Shown here piece after piece: positions 9,027-16,335 of a stretch of DNA of 64,000 bases; position 1 is the first letter of the stretch, and the number at the start of each line of letters is the position of its first letter. The notes under the pieces were generated by a model. That model saw only the letters and a list, made by a program, of their open reading frames with translations. It searched no databases and was not told the DNA's origin. Source of the DNA: Streptococcus sanguinis (GTDB lineage Bacteria; Bacillota; Bacilli; Lactobacillales; Streptococcaceae); contig NZ_JAKUVC010000009.1 of assembly GCF_026781265.1 (NCBI RefSeq), positions 85,999 through 149,998 on the forward strand, written 5' to 3'. Both the position numbers and the translations under genes were made by a program.

Positions 9027-9859
9027 ATTTCTTCTTTTAGCGATTTTACTAGCTCTTTTTCATCGGCAAGTTGTAGTAGAGCAATCCCTTTTTTTATTAA
9101 TTCGTTATCATTTTTGCAAATTCCAAGTCGAATCTGTGAAAGCCCGAGGGAATCATAACGTTTTTCTTTTTTTGACAAATCGTAAATGTACTTAGTAATT
9201 TCAGCGCATTCTCTCTTTAATCCATTATAAAGATAGATGGTAGAAAGGTTGACTAAAAGACCGATTTGTACATTATTCCCATAGCGAAATGATTGGTATT
9301 TCTTTATACTATTTAAAATCTTTTGGGTAAATTGTTTGATATTTTCTAAAGGGAAGAAATAAAGGATAGTAGAAAGAAGTCGAAAATCACTTTCATACCA
9401 AGTGTCCTGTTTTTCTAAATACGCCCAAATTTTATTGGTAGTAGCATTAATTTCTTTTGTCTCAGAAATTCCATTTTGTCTCAGATGAATAGTAATATTG
9501 ATGATATCTAAAGCATGTTTAATCGGAATATCGGAATGTTTACATAGATATGCCTCGCATTCTCTCTTTAATTGTAACAAACCTTTCGTCCCTACAATAG
9601 TCTCACCTTGGTTATAAAGAGAATTTAAAATTTTCTGTCTCTGACTAGGTTGATAATAATCACAAATGTATTTAAATTCTTCTAGTGTCATATCTATCTG
9701 GCGAAGTAAAAAAATCATGGTATCGAACTTTGGCACGACTTGTCCACTTTCAATTCGTGCCAAAGTTGAGCGAGCTAAAAAATCCCCACAAATTTCTTCT
9801 TGAGTCAGCCCTTTTGATTTTCTAATTTCTTTATAGATTTTTCCATAATCCCAGCGCAT
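9011..9859 (-). CDS. Rgg-family (RRNPP-type) transcriptional regulator
   Basis: The 282-residue length matches Rgg/GadR/MutR regulators. The N-terminal helix-turn-helix (residues 5-65) reads IRKSKGLTQEEICGDFLARS, then TLARIESGQVVPKFDTM. The remaining 220 residues are helical, as in the peptide-binding repeat domain of Rgg proteins. Rgg proteins usually respond to an imported short hydrophobic peptide encoded beside them. Here a divergent, tiny Trp-rich peptide gene starts 89 bases away. The base composition is visibly more AT-rich than ruvA-tag, suggesting acquisition. The start ATG 9859 follows GAGGGTTCTT. The specific Rgg subgroup is unassigned. Confidence 0.9.
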   Translation of the reverse strand: MRWDYGKIYKEIRKSKGLTQEEICGDFLARSTLARIESGQVVPKFDTMIFLLRQIDMTLEEFKYICDYYQPSQRQKILNSLYNQGETIVGTKGLLQLKRECEAYLCKHSDIPIKHALDIINITIHLRQNGISETKEINATTNKIWAYLEKQDTWYESDFRLLSTILYFFPLENIKQFTQKILNSIKKYQSFRYGNNVQIGLLVNLSTIYLYNGLKRECAEITKYIYDLSKKEKRYDSLGLSQIRLGICKNDNELIKKGIALLQLADEKELVKSLKEEIEKYR

Positions 9860-9869
9860 AAGAACCCTC

Positions 9870-9926
9870 TTTGAAAATGTTACTAAAAGCTACGTTTTGA
9901 AAAAATGTTTTAAAATAGTATATCAT
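9870..9926. promoter_or_regulatory. rgg/peptide divergent control region with direct repeats
   Basis: TTTGAAAATGTT (9870-9881) and TTTGAAAAAATGTT (9896-9909) form a direct repeat with starts 26 bases apart. TTGAAA (9897-9902) with TATCAT (9921-9926), 18 bases apart, is a plausible rightward promoter, so the second repeat would overlap its -35. An Rgg operator role is inferred. Confidence 0.45.
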
Positions 9927-9947
9927 GAAATAGAAAGGAGGGCAAAG

Positions 9948-10028
9948 GTGGGAAAAACAAAGCGCAAATTTATTTTGCTAGTAATGATTATTGTTAATGT
10001 ATTTCCATGGTGGTGGCCTTGGGAATAG
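9948..10028 (+). CDS. short Trp-rich peptide, candidate Rgg pheromone precursor
   Basis: GTG 9948 to TAG 10028 encodes 26 residues. AGGAGGG lies six bases before the GTG, an excellent ribosome site for so short an ORF. The peptide has a basic N-terminus (GKTKRK), a hydrophobic core (FILLVMIIVNV) and an aromatic C-terminus, FPWWWPWE. This is the layout of streptococcal short hydrophobic peptide (SHP) precursors, which are exported by PptAB, trimmed, re-imported by the Ami permease and bound by Rgg. W-P-W and W-W-W fit the Trp-X-Trp pattern that I recall for pneumococcal RtgS. It is divergent from rgg, the canonical position. A direct antimicrobial role is also possible. Confidence 0.72.
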   Translation: MGKTKRKFILLVMIIVNVFPWWWPWE

Positions 10029-10129
10029 GTCTAAATATGAAAGAGAGGAGGGTGAGCCCAAAAGGCTAAATAAGACTTTACATTAAATTATATTACCTTT
10101 GAAAACAAGTAGTCAGTGAGGTACTAAAA

Positions 10130-10444
10130 ATGAGGAAAAGCAGAATAAAATGGTTTTATTCCGTTGTTTTGTTGGTATTTGTTTTATTTGCACCTGTAGC
10201 AAGTATCAGAGCTGATATAGTGAACAGCGGAGAGGTAAAAATACAAGGAGAGGTTCCACGATATACTGACCCGGCCAATCAGTTTTACTATAGATATACA
10301 GCGAAACCTTATGATTTTTATTATAATCCTTATACAGGTGAGTGGAAAATGGTTCAAGTAATACCCACTTTACAGCACATGGTAAATGTTATGTTTGATG
10401 GTTGGGCTAGATACGGACCGTGGGTACCGCGTGTTTATAGATAA
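10130..10444 (+). CDS. small secreted Tyr/Trp-rich protein, unknown function
   Basis: The 104-residue product has a clear signal peptide: basic MRKSRIK, hydrophobic SVVLLVFVLFAPVAS, and probable cleavage after SIRA. The mature part (about 76 residues) is rich in aromatic residues (FYYRYTAKPYDFYYNPY) and ends GWARYGPWVPRVYR. It has no cysteine, double-glycine leader or LPxTG motif. I do not recognise the family. Its place between a pheromone-like peptide and an immunity-like gene suggests a secreted bacteriocin or effector, but that is an inference. The ATG follows GTGAGGT by seven bases. No convincing separate promoter is visible, so it is probably read from the peptide promoter. Confidence 0.7.
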   Translation: MRKSRIKWFYSVVLLVFVLFAPVASIRADIVNSGEVKIQGEVPRYTDPANQFYYRYTAKPYDFYYNPYTGEWKMVQVIPTLQHMVNVMFDGWARYGPWVPRVYR

Positions 10445-10457
10445 GGAGATAGCTGCT

Positions 10458-10736
10458 GTGAGAAAAGCTAAAGAAAAAGAGCTTTTACATCTATTGCAAG
10501 AAGTATACCATTTAGATACGACTAAAAAGGATGAGAAATTTTCACAGCTAATCTTATCTACTGTTTATAAGATTGAAAATGGTAAGAATGCTTCAATTGA
10601 GTGTGTCCGTCTAATCCCTTTTTTAAATCAGTATCTATTGTCTGCCCCTTCAAAAGAATTAGTAGACTTACAGACCTTCTTGCAAAGGGAAAGTAATTTT
10701 TACAGGGGCTGGATTAGTTTTTTTAGCTGGTTTTAG
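10458..10736 (+). CDS. bacteriocin immunity-like protein
   Basis: GTG 10458, preceded by AAGGAG that overlaps the previous stop codon, gives 92 residues; the open frame further upstream overlaps the secreted-protein gene and is not used. The sequence is helical and charged (KAKEKELLHLLQEVYHL; YKIENGKNASIE; ELVDLQTFLQRESNFYRG). It resembles the enterocin A-type immunity family, cytoplasmic four-helix proteins that protect producers of class II bacteriocins. The match is by pattern and length, not by search. The C-terminal GWISFFSWF is unusually aromatic and could touch the membrane. It forms a tight pair with the secreted-protein gene. Confidence 0.62.
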   Translation: MRKAKEKELLHLLQEVYHLDTTKKDEKFSQLILSTVYKIENGKNASIECVRLIPFLNQYLLSAPSKELVDLQTFLQRESNFYRGWISFFSWF

Positions 10737-11145
10737 TTGTATTTAAAAGAACCTGGGACAAAAGTCCAACCTCAAATATAAAAAGCGAACAAAACTAGTT
10801 TTCTGGTAATCAGAATTCTGCTTTGTTCGCTTTTCGTATTTAATTATAGATTTGAAGGGCTTAATAATTAAGATTTTTAAAAATTGAAATCTTTTTGTCC
10901 CAAACTCTTTTTATTGGAATTTATCTCTCCATTATAAAAAGATTCAAACCATTTGCCAATAGCATTTTCCTAACAATCTAGTTATTCTGCATAACACCAG
11001 TCATTCTTAAAAGTTTTCCACAGCATGTTGACAAGTTTGTAAAGGAACTTGACAGCTCTTTTTATTTCCTGGAATGAAAATCAACTTTTTTAAGATTTTT
11101 TGTGATAAAATAAAGCCAATTCCGAATAGTAAGGTAGGAGGTTCT
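10737..11145. repeat. intergenic palindromic element after the Rgg locus
   Basis: About 400 bases without a gene. GGGACAAAAG (10755-10764) and CTTTTTGTCCC (10891-10901) are outer inverted ends. Inside, AAAAGCGAACAAA (10781-10793) pairs with TTTGTTCGCTTTT (10822-10834), a good terminator for the immunity gene. The outer ends resemble GGGACAAAA-type intergenic repeats that I remember being common in streptococcal genomes. The rest (10908-11110) is AT-rich, leading into the cinA promoter. Confidence 0.55.
11120..11128 (+). promoter_or_regulatory. CIN-box (ComX/SigX promoter) of cinA
   Basis: TTCCGAATA at 11120-11128 matches the streptococcal competence sigma factor -10 element (consensus TnCGAATA), with T-rich sequence about 15-30 bases upstream. 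It sits 17 bases before the cinA ATG. cinA-recA is a classic late competence operon in this genus. Confidence 0.8.
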
Positions 11146-12402
11146 ATGAAAGCAGAAATTATTGCTGTGGGCACTGAGATTCTGACCGGTCAGATTGTCA
11201 ATACCAATGCCCAATTTTTATCTGAAAAACTGGCGAGTCTGGGGATTGATGTCTATTTTCAGACAGCAGTAGGGGACAATGAAAATCGTCTCCTCTCTGT
11301 TTTGGAAATTGCTCAAGGACGCAGTAATCTAATTATCCTGACAGGAGGCTTGGGCCCAACAGAGGATGATTTGACCAAGCAAACCTTGGCTAAATTCTTA
11401 GAGCGCGAGCTCATTTTTGATCCTCAGGCTGTGGAAAAGCTGGATCGCTTTTTTGCTAGCCGGCCGGATTATGCTCGAACGCCCAATAATGAGCGTCAGG
11501 CCCAGCTGGTCGAAGGCTCAACTCCGTTGTCAAATGCGACCGGCTTAGCTGTCGGAGGATTGTTAGAAGCAGACGGAGTGACCTATGTAGTCCTGCCTGG
11601 CCCGCCTAGTGAGCTCAAGCCCATGGTCAATAACGAGCTGGTTCCCCTCTTATCCACAGGTCAGAAATTGTATTCACGGGTGCTGCGCTTCTTTGGTATC
11701 GGCGAGAGTCAGCTAGTGACTATTTTGGCAGAAATGATTGAACAGCAGAACGACCCCACCATTGCTCCTTATGCAAAGACAGGGGAAGTTACCCTGCGAC
11801 TGTCCACCAAGGCTCTGAGTCAGGCAGAAGCTGACACCAAGTTTGAGGCTGTGGAAAAGGAAATTTTGGAACATAAGACTTTTGAGGGACAGCCCTTGTC
11901 AGAGATTTTCTATGGTTACGGGGATGACAATTCCTTGGCACAGGTGGCTTTTGAGTTGCTGAAGAGTCAAGGGAAGACGATTTCGGCGGCGGAGAGTCTG
12001 ACAGCAGGCCTCTTTCAAGCGACCTTGGCTGATTTTGCTGGAGCCTCTTCCATTTTTTCAGGTGGCTTTGTCACCTACAGCATGGAGGAAAAGAGCCGGA
12101 TGCTGGATATTCCGTTGGGAGACTTGGAGGAGCATGGAGTTGTTTCAGCTTTTACGGCAGGGAAAATGGCAGAGCAGGCTAGAAAGCTGACCGAAAGCGA
12201 CTTAGCTGTCAGTTTGACAGGTGTGGCAGGCCCAGATTCACTGGAAGATCATCCTGCAGGGACCGTTTTTATCGGTTTAGCTAGTGCTTCAGGAACGGAA
12301 ACTATTAAGGTTAATATTGCTGGACGCAGTCGTCGTGATGTGCGGAAAATTGCTGTTCTGCACGCCTTCAACCTAGTACGAAAAACTTTATTAAATAGCT
12401 GA
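11146..12402 (+). CDS. cinA: competence/damage-inducible protein CinA
   Basis: The 418-residue product has the two usual parts. An N-terminal MoCF-like domain ([47 protein letters not shown]) is followed by a C-terminal nicotinamide-nucleotide amidohydrolase domain (about residues 265-415; [16 protein letters not shown], then GVAGPD). Family members deamidate NMN and hydrolyse ADP-ribose; in streptococci CinA helps RecA during transformation. The start ATG 11146 follows TAGGAGG. A CIN-box lies just upstream, and recA follows after 57 bases. Confidence 0.96.
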   Translation: MKAEIIAVGTEILTGQIVNTNAQFLSEKLASLGIDVYFQTAVGDNENRLLSVLEIAQGRSNLIILTGGLGPTEDDLTKQTLAKFLERELIFDPQAVEKLDRFFASRPDYARTPNNERQAQLVEGSTPLSNATGLAVGGLLEADGVTYVVLPGPPSELKPMVNNELVPLLSTGQKLYSRVLRFFGIGESQLVTILAEMIEQQNDPTIAPYAKTGEVTLRLSTKALSQAEADTKFEAVEKEILEHKTFEGQPLSEIFYGYGDDNSLAQVAFELLKSQGKTISAAESLTAGLFQATLADFAGASSIFSGGFVTYSMEEKSRMLDIPLGDLEEHGVVSAFTAGKMAEQARKLTESDLAVSLTGVAGPDSLEDHPAGTVFIGLASASGTETIKVNIAGRSRRDVRKIAVLHAFNLVRKTLLNS

Positions 12403-12406
12403 ATTT

Positions 12407-12415
12407 TGGTATAAT
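12407..12415 (+). promoter_or_regulatory. recA internal promoter (extended -10)
   Basis: TGGTATAAT at 12407-12415 lies in the cinA-recA gap, 45 bases before the recA ATG. It would give competence-independent recA transcription. The -35 region is poor. Confidence 0.65.
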
Positions 12416-12459
12416 TAACAGATGGCCAAAAGACATTTTAGAAAAAACAGGAGAAATAA

Positions 12460-13608
12460 ATGGCAAAGAAACAAAAAAAATTAGACGAAATCTCAAAGAA
12501 ATTCGGCGATGAGCGCCAAAAAGCCTTGGATAATGCCCTGAAAAACATTGAAAAGGACTTCGGTAAGGGAGCCATTATGCGTCTTGGCGAGCGGGCAGAG
12601 CAAAAGGTTCAAGTTATGAGTTCAGGCTCTTTGGCCTTGGATATTGCCCTTGGTGCTGGTGGTTACCCTAAGGGACGGATTATTGAAATCTATGGTCCAG
12701 AGTCTTCTGGTAAGACAACCGTTGCTCTTCACGCAGTTGCTCAAGCGCAAAAAGAAGGTGGTATCGCAGCCTTTATCGATGCTGAGCATGCTTTGGATCC
12801 GTCATATGCGGCTGCTCTAGGTGTTAATATTGATGAGTTGCTGTTGTCTCAACCGGATTCTGGAGAACAGGGACTGGAAATTGCCGGTAAGCTGATTGAC
12901 TCAGGTGCGGTGGACTTGGTGGTTGTGGACTCCGTTGCAGCCCTGGTACCACGTGCAGAAATTGATGGCGATATTGGTGACAGCCATGTCGGCTTGCAGG
13001 CTCGGATGATGAGCCAGGCTATGCGCAAACTGTCTGCTTCTATCAACAAAACGAAGACGATTGCGATTTTCATTAACCAGCTGCGTGAAAAAGTTGGCGT
13101 TATGTTTGGCAATCCTGAAACAACACCAGGTGGTCGTGCACTGAAGTTCTATGCTTCTGTCCGTTTGGATGTCCGTGGTAATACTCAAATCAAGGGAACT
13201 GGTGATGAGAAGGATACTAATGTTGGTAAAGAAACCAAGATCAAGGTCGTTAAAAATAAGGTAGCTCCGCCATTCAAAGAAGCCTTCGTGGAAATCATGT
13301 ATGGAGAAGGTATTTCTAAGACAGGTGAGTTGATTAAGATTGCGACTGATTTGGATATCATCAAAAAAGCTGGTGCTTGGTACTCCTACAATGATGAAAA
13401 AATCGGCCAAGGTTCTGAAAATGCTAAGAAGTACTTGGCTGATCATCCAGAAGTCTTTGATGAAATTGACCGCCAGGTCCGTGTACGCTATGGTTTGATT
13501 GAAGGCGATGACTTGGCAGAAGCAGTTGGCAGCAAGGCTGACAGCCCTGTGGAAACGATGGAAGAAGTGACTCTGGATTTGGACGATGCTATCGAAATTG
13601 AAGAGTAA
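12460..13608 (+). CDS. recA: recombinase RecA
   Basis: The 382-residue product is full length. It forms ATP-dependent filaments on single-stranded DNA, performs strand exchange and activates LexA-like repressors. Walker [33 protein letters not shown] [19 protein letters not shown] and loop L2 [22 protein letters not shown] are all present. The C-terminus is acidic ([10 protein letters not shown]), as is common. It is transcribed with cinA during competence and from its own promoter. The dinF-lytA genes that I remember downstream in pneumococcus are absent here; spx follows instead. Confidence 0.99.
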   Translation: MAKKQKKLDEISKKFGDERQKALDNALKNIEKDFGKGAIMRLGERAEQKVQVMSSGSLALDIALGAGGYPKGRIIEIYGPESSGKTTVALHAVAQAQKEGGIAAFIDAEHALDPSYAAALGVNIDELLLSQPDSGEQGLEIAGKLIDSGAVDLVVVDSVAALVPRAEIDGDIGDSHVGLQARMMSQAMRKLSASINKTKTIAIFINQLREKVGVMFGNPETTPGGRALKFYASVRLDVRGNTQIKGTGDEKDTNVGKETKIKVVKNKVAPPFKEAFVEIMYGEGISKTGELIKIATDLDIIKKAGAWYSYNDEKIGQGSENAKKYLADHPEVFDEIDRQVRVRYGLIEGDDLAEAVGSKADSPVETMEEVTLDLDDAIEIEE

Positions 13609-13643
13609 TTTTGCAAAATAGGTCGCAAGACCGATGGTTTTTG

Positions 13644-13673
13644 TGATATAATAGACTACGATATTAGTATCGT
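13644..13673 (+). promoter_or_regulatory. spx promoter with downstream inverted repeat
   Basis: The extended -10 TGATATAAT (TATAAT at 13647-13652) is followed at once by ACGATA (13658-13663) and TATCGT (13668-13673). This perfect inverted repeat lies at or just after the expected transcription start, where it could act as an operator or a 5' mRNA hairpin. Confidence 0.6.
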
Positions 13674-13693
13674 GTAGCGAAAGGAGTACTTAC

Positions 13694-14092
13694 ATGATAA
13701 CAATCTATACTGTCTCAAGTTGTACTAGTTGTAAAAAAGCAAAAACCTGGCTAAACGCTCATCAATTAACTTATAAAGAACAAAATTTAGGCAAAGAAGG
13801 CATCACCAAAGAAGAACTTCTGGATATTTTAACCAAAACAGAAAATGGTATCGCGAGCATTGTTTCATCGAAAAATCGCTATGCTAAGGGTTTGGGTGTT
13901 GACATTGAAGAGTTGAGTGTCAACGAAGTTCTTGACATCATCATGGAGACCCCGCGTATTTTGAAAAGTCCTATCTTAGTGGATGATAAACGTCTCCAAG
14001 TTGGTTACAAAGAAGATGATATCCGTGCTTTTCTGCCACGTTCTGTTCGCAATGTTGAAAATGCAGAAGCTCGTCTGCGGGCAGCTCTCTAA
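13694..14092 (+). CDS. spx: Spx/ArsC-family transcriptional regulator
   Basis: The 132-residue product is a thioredoxin-like Spx protein. It carries the redox CxxC switch in SSCTSCKKAK (Cys10 and Cys13) and the family features YAKGLGVDIEELS, RILKSPILVDDKRLQVGYKEDDIRAFLPR. Spx binds the alpha C-terminal domain of RNA polymerase and redirects transcription under oxidative or envelope stress; streptococci have two or more copies. The ATG 13694 follows AAAGGAG. It is monocistronic between recA and a terminator. Confidence 0.95.
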   Translation: MITIYTVSSCTSCKKAKTWLNAHQLTYKEQNLGKEGITKEELLDILTKTENGIASIVSSKNRYAKGLGVDIEELSVNEVLDIIMETPRILKSPILVDDKRLQVGYKEDDIRAFLPRSVRNVENAEARLRAAL

Positions 14093-14107
14093 TCTTTGAA
14101 AATAACT

Positions 14108-14143
14108 GAAAGAGTCGGGAAGAGAATCTCGGCTCTTCTTTTT
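14108..14143 (+). terminator. terminator after spx
   Basis: AAGAGTCGGGA (14110-14120) pairs with TCTCGGCTCTT (14127-14137), with one G-T wobble, and is followed by a T run. Confidence 0.85.
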
Positions 14144-14179
14144 GTTCGGGTTGACAGAGGGCTTTGGCGACTGGATGGA

Positions 14180-14207
14180 TTGACAAGGAGCAGAACTGTG
14201 ATACAAT
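14180..14207 (+). promoter_or_regulatory. promoter of first DUF1307 lipoprotein gene
   Basis: A consensus -35 TTGACA (14180-14185), a 16-base spacer and -10 TACAAT (14202-14207) with an upstream TGA. Confidence 0.85.
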
Positions 14208-14227
14208 ATCTCTGAGGAGGATGGAAG

Positions 14228-14800
14228 ATGAAGAAAATTTTAGTAGGACTGGGATTGAGTGTGGCACTGTTAGCAGGCTGTGGACATAAAAAAACAGAGA
14301 CGAATTCGAATGCGGCTGACAAGAAAGAAATCAGCAATAATCTGCCTATCATTGATAATGCCAAGCAGCAGGAAGTGATTACTCGAACGCTTGTTTTTCC
14401 AAAGGATGAACGAGGAAATCAGCAGAGTCAGACAGTGACTTATCAGGGAGAGCATTTCAAACGCTTGGTCGTTGAAAGGCTGACTGCGACTGATGATGAG
14501 ATGAAAGAAGCCATCAAGCAAATGGGGCTGGAGGAAGCGCAGAAGTCGCTCAATGAGTCACTGGAGCAGGATGCAGACTATGTGCAGGCTCGTGGACTTC
14601 AAGGCTTTAGCGGCTCAGTCACTATTTTGAATGAGAACGAACTGAAAATGACTTCTACCTATGACTTTGAGAGTTTGGATATTGAAAAAGCAGCGTCTAT
14701 GCCTTATTTTCAAAATCTCAAGCTCAAAGAAATGATTAAGCTGACGCCAGAAGAATATATCAACAATCTCCTGATGAATGGAGCAGAAGAGCAGAAATAA
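14228..14800 (+). CDS. DUF1307 (YehR-type) lipoprotein
   Basis: The 190-residue product has a lipoprotein signal peptide with lipobox LLAGC (modified Cys19), followed by a polar linker and a DUF1307 domain (about residues 40-185). The function is unknown; members are surface lipoproteins of Firmicutes and Enterobacteria. The ATG 14228 follows GGAGGATGG. Its own strong promoter and a terminator overlapping the stop codon make it a single-gene unit. The next gene is a shorter paralogue: both have the order of a deletion-prone linker, KRLVVER/YEKVILH strands, and a terminal LTPEE(Y/L)xN motif. Confidence 0.88.
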   Translation: MKKILVGLGLSVALLAGCGHKKTETNSNAADKKEISNNLPIIDNAKQQEVITRTLVFPKDERGNQQSQTVTYQGEHFKRLVVERLTATDDEMKEAIKQMGLEEAQKSLNESLEQDADYVQARGLQGFSGSVTILNENELKMTSTYDFESLDIEKAASMPYFQNLKLKEMIKLTPEEYINNLLMNGAEEQK

Positions 14801-14815
14801 ACTGCTCTTTTTTAT
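14786..14815 (+). terminator. terminator overlapping the end of the first DUF1307 gene
   Basis: AAGAGCAG (14787-14794) and CTGCTCTT (14802-14809) flank the stop codon and are followed by T residues. Confidence 0.85.
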
Positions 14816-14844
14816 TACATTTTAATGACAGAGTGACAATCAGT

Positions 14845-14874
14845 TTGACAGCGCCGTTTTTATAATGATATGAT
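14845..14874 (+). promoter_or_regulatory. promoter of second DUF1307 lipoprotein gene
   Basis: TTGACA (14845-14850), an 18-base spacer and TATGAT (14869-14874). Confidence 0.7.
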
Positions 14875-14905
14875 AAAATCAGCTCAATATTGAAGGAGAT
14901 AAGAC

Positions 14906-15448
14906 ATGAGAAAATTAATTGTCTTTTTGCTGGCAGCTTTGGCAATCTTAACAGCCTGCAGTCAGCAGTCAAATAACAGTTCATCCTCACAGGGAGGGGC
15001 TGAAAAAGGAGATATTGTCACTAAGTCCTATAAAACTGAGAAGCAATTAGAACATGGAAAAGAAACCAGAATCTTAACCGTCAGCTACAGCGGACAGAAG
15101 TATGAGAAGGTTATCCTGCATGTCAGCAAGGCTATTCCTGACAACATCAAGGAAGCTCTGTCAAAACAGGATGTTTCCACCGTAAAGAAGGAAATGCTGT
15201 CTTTGATCGAGGAAGCACTGGGGCTGAAAGAGGCGGTGAATATCACCGGTCTTGACTTGAAAACAGATATGACAGCGGAAGAGATTTCTCTGGAGATGAC
15301 TATCGATCCTGAGAACCTAGACTACGAAGCAGCCAAAAAGCTTCCAAACTACGCGCAGCTGTTTGAGCAAATCGAGACCCTGACTCCGGAAGAATTGCTG
15401 AACAAGTTTAAGGGAAGCGACGGTGTGGAAGTGCCGTCTTCAAAATAG
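14906..15448 (+). CDS. DUF1307 lipoprotein, paralogue of the preceding gene
   Basis: The 180-residue product has lipobox ILTAC (modified Cys18), a Ser/Asn-rich linker (QQSNNSSSSQGG) and a DUF1307 domain. It shares the overall plan and the C-terminal LTPEELLNKF motif (LTPEEYINNL in the neighbour), so the two are probably an old tandem duplication. The ATG 14906 follows GAAGGAGAT. It has its own promoter and terminator. The function is unknown; an extracytoplasmic binding or stress role is only a guess. Confidence 0.88.
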   Translation: MRKLIVFLLAALAILTACSQQSNNSSSSQGGAEKGDIVTKSYKTEKQLEHGKETRILTVSYSGQKYEKVILHVSKAIPDNIKEALSKQDVSTVKKEMLSLIEEALGLKEAVNITGLDLKTDMTAEEISLEMTIDPENLDYEAAKKLPNYAQLFEQIETLTPEELLNKFKGSDGVEVPSSK

Positions 15449-15454
15449 GAAGTT

Positions 15455-15490
15455 TCCATCCAGTTCTTTGAAGAGAGCTGGATTTTTGCT
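15455..15490 (+). terminator. terminator after second DUF1307 gene
   Basis: ATCCAG (15458-15463) and CTGGAT (15478-15483), with additional inner pairing, are followed by TTTTT. Confidence 0.75.
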
Positions 15491-15566
15491 GGATTTCAGA
15501 GCCAGACTTCGGATAAATATTAGCTAAAGCTTATTGAAAAATTAGGAGAATTCGGGTGAATTAAAT

Positions 15567-15595
15567 TTGTGAAAAGCCTATAATTATGCTATAAT
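15567..15595 (+). promoter_or_regulatory. promoter of the ireB-ruvX-UPF0473 operon
   Basis: TTGTGA (15567-15572), a 17-base spacer and an extended -10 TGCTATAAT (TATAAT at 15590-15595). Confidence 0.85.
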
Positions 15596-15625
15596 AGGGA
15601 TATTCTAAAGAAAGAGGGTGTAATT

Positions 15626-15892
15626 GTGGGATTTACAGATGAAACAGTACGTTTTAATCTCGATGATTCAAATAAAAAGGAAATTAGCGAGACTTTGACC
15701 GATGTCTACAAGTCGCTCAATGAAAAAGGATACAATCCAATCAATCAAATCGTGGGATACGTACTCAGTGGCGATCCTGCGTACGTACCTCGCTATAACA
15801 ACGCTCGCAATCAAATCCGCAAATACGAGCGCGATGAGATTGTTGAGGAGTTGGTTCGTTATTATTTGAAAGGACAAGGCGTCGATCTCTAA
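15626..15892 (+). CDS. ireB: IreB/UPF0297 family regulatory phosphoprotein
   Basis: The 88-residue product is full length for UPF0297 and starts at GTG 15626 after AGAGGGTG. The conserved N-terminus [13 protein letters not shown] contains the threonines that the PASTA kinase IreK phosphorylates in Enterococcus faecalis IreB, a negative regulator of cephalosporin resistance. [34 protein letters not shown] (cited here as [13 protein letters not shown] and [14 protein letters not shown]) is the family core. The stop overlaps the ruvX start (TAATG), giving the conserved three-gene operon. Confidence 0.93.
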   Translation: MGFTDETVRFNLDDSNKKEISETLTDVYKSLNEKGYNPINQIVGYVLSGDPAYVPRYNNARNQIRKYERDEIVEELVRYYLKGQGVDL

Positions 15893-16311
15893 TGAGAATT
15901 ATGGGATTAGATGTGGGCTCAAAAACGGTTGGGGTTGCCATTAGTGATCCTCTTGGTTTTACGGCTCAAGGACTGGAGATTATTCCGATTCATGAAGAAA
16001 AGGGCGAATTTGGCCTAGAGCGCTTGGGCGAGCTGGTTAAAGAATATAAGGTTGATAAGTTTGTTATTGGCCTGCCTAAGAATATGAACAATACCAGCGG
16101 ACCTCGAGTGGAGGCCAGTCAGGCTTATGGTCAGCGGATTGCTGAGCTATTTGTTCTGCCGGTTGACTATCAGGATGAGCGCCTGACGACGGTGGCTGCC
16201 GAGCGCATGCTGGTGGAGCAGGCGGACATTAGCCGCAGCAAGCGTAAGAAAGTTATTGATAAGCTGGCGGCGCAGCTGATTTTGCAGAATTATCTGGATC
16301 GAAATTTTTAG
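15892..16311 (+). CDS. ruvX: Holliday junction resolvase-like protein YqgF/RuvX
   Basis: The 139-residue product has an RNase H-like fold. [20 protein letters not shown] carries the first catalytic Asp, [15 protein letters not shown] is the second conserved block, and DERLTT plus the region near VIDKLAAQ complete the active site. Members have been linked to Holliday junction resolution and, in E. coli, to 16S rRNA 5' processing. The start codon overlaps the stop of ireB by one base. The UPF0473 gene follows. Confidence 0.93.
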   Translation: MRIMGLDVGSKTVGVAISDPLGFTAQGLEIIPIHEEKGEFGLERLGELVKEYKVDKFVIGLPKNMNNTSGPRVEASQAYGQRIAELFVLPVDYQDERLTTVAAERMLVEQADISRSKRKKVIDKLAAQLILQNYLDRNF

Positions 16312-16335
16312 AAAAGAAATGAAGGAGACACTAGT

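Noticed and set aside
10037..10069. 10-residue ORF (MKERRVSPKG) after the Trp-rich peptide gene
   Set aside because: It is too short, has no hydrophobic part and lacks its own ribosome site; it is probably leader sequence.
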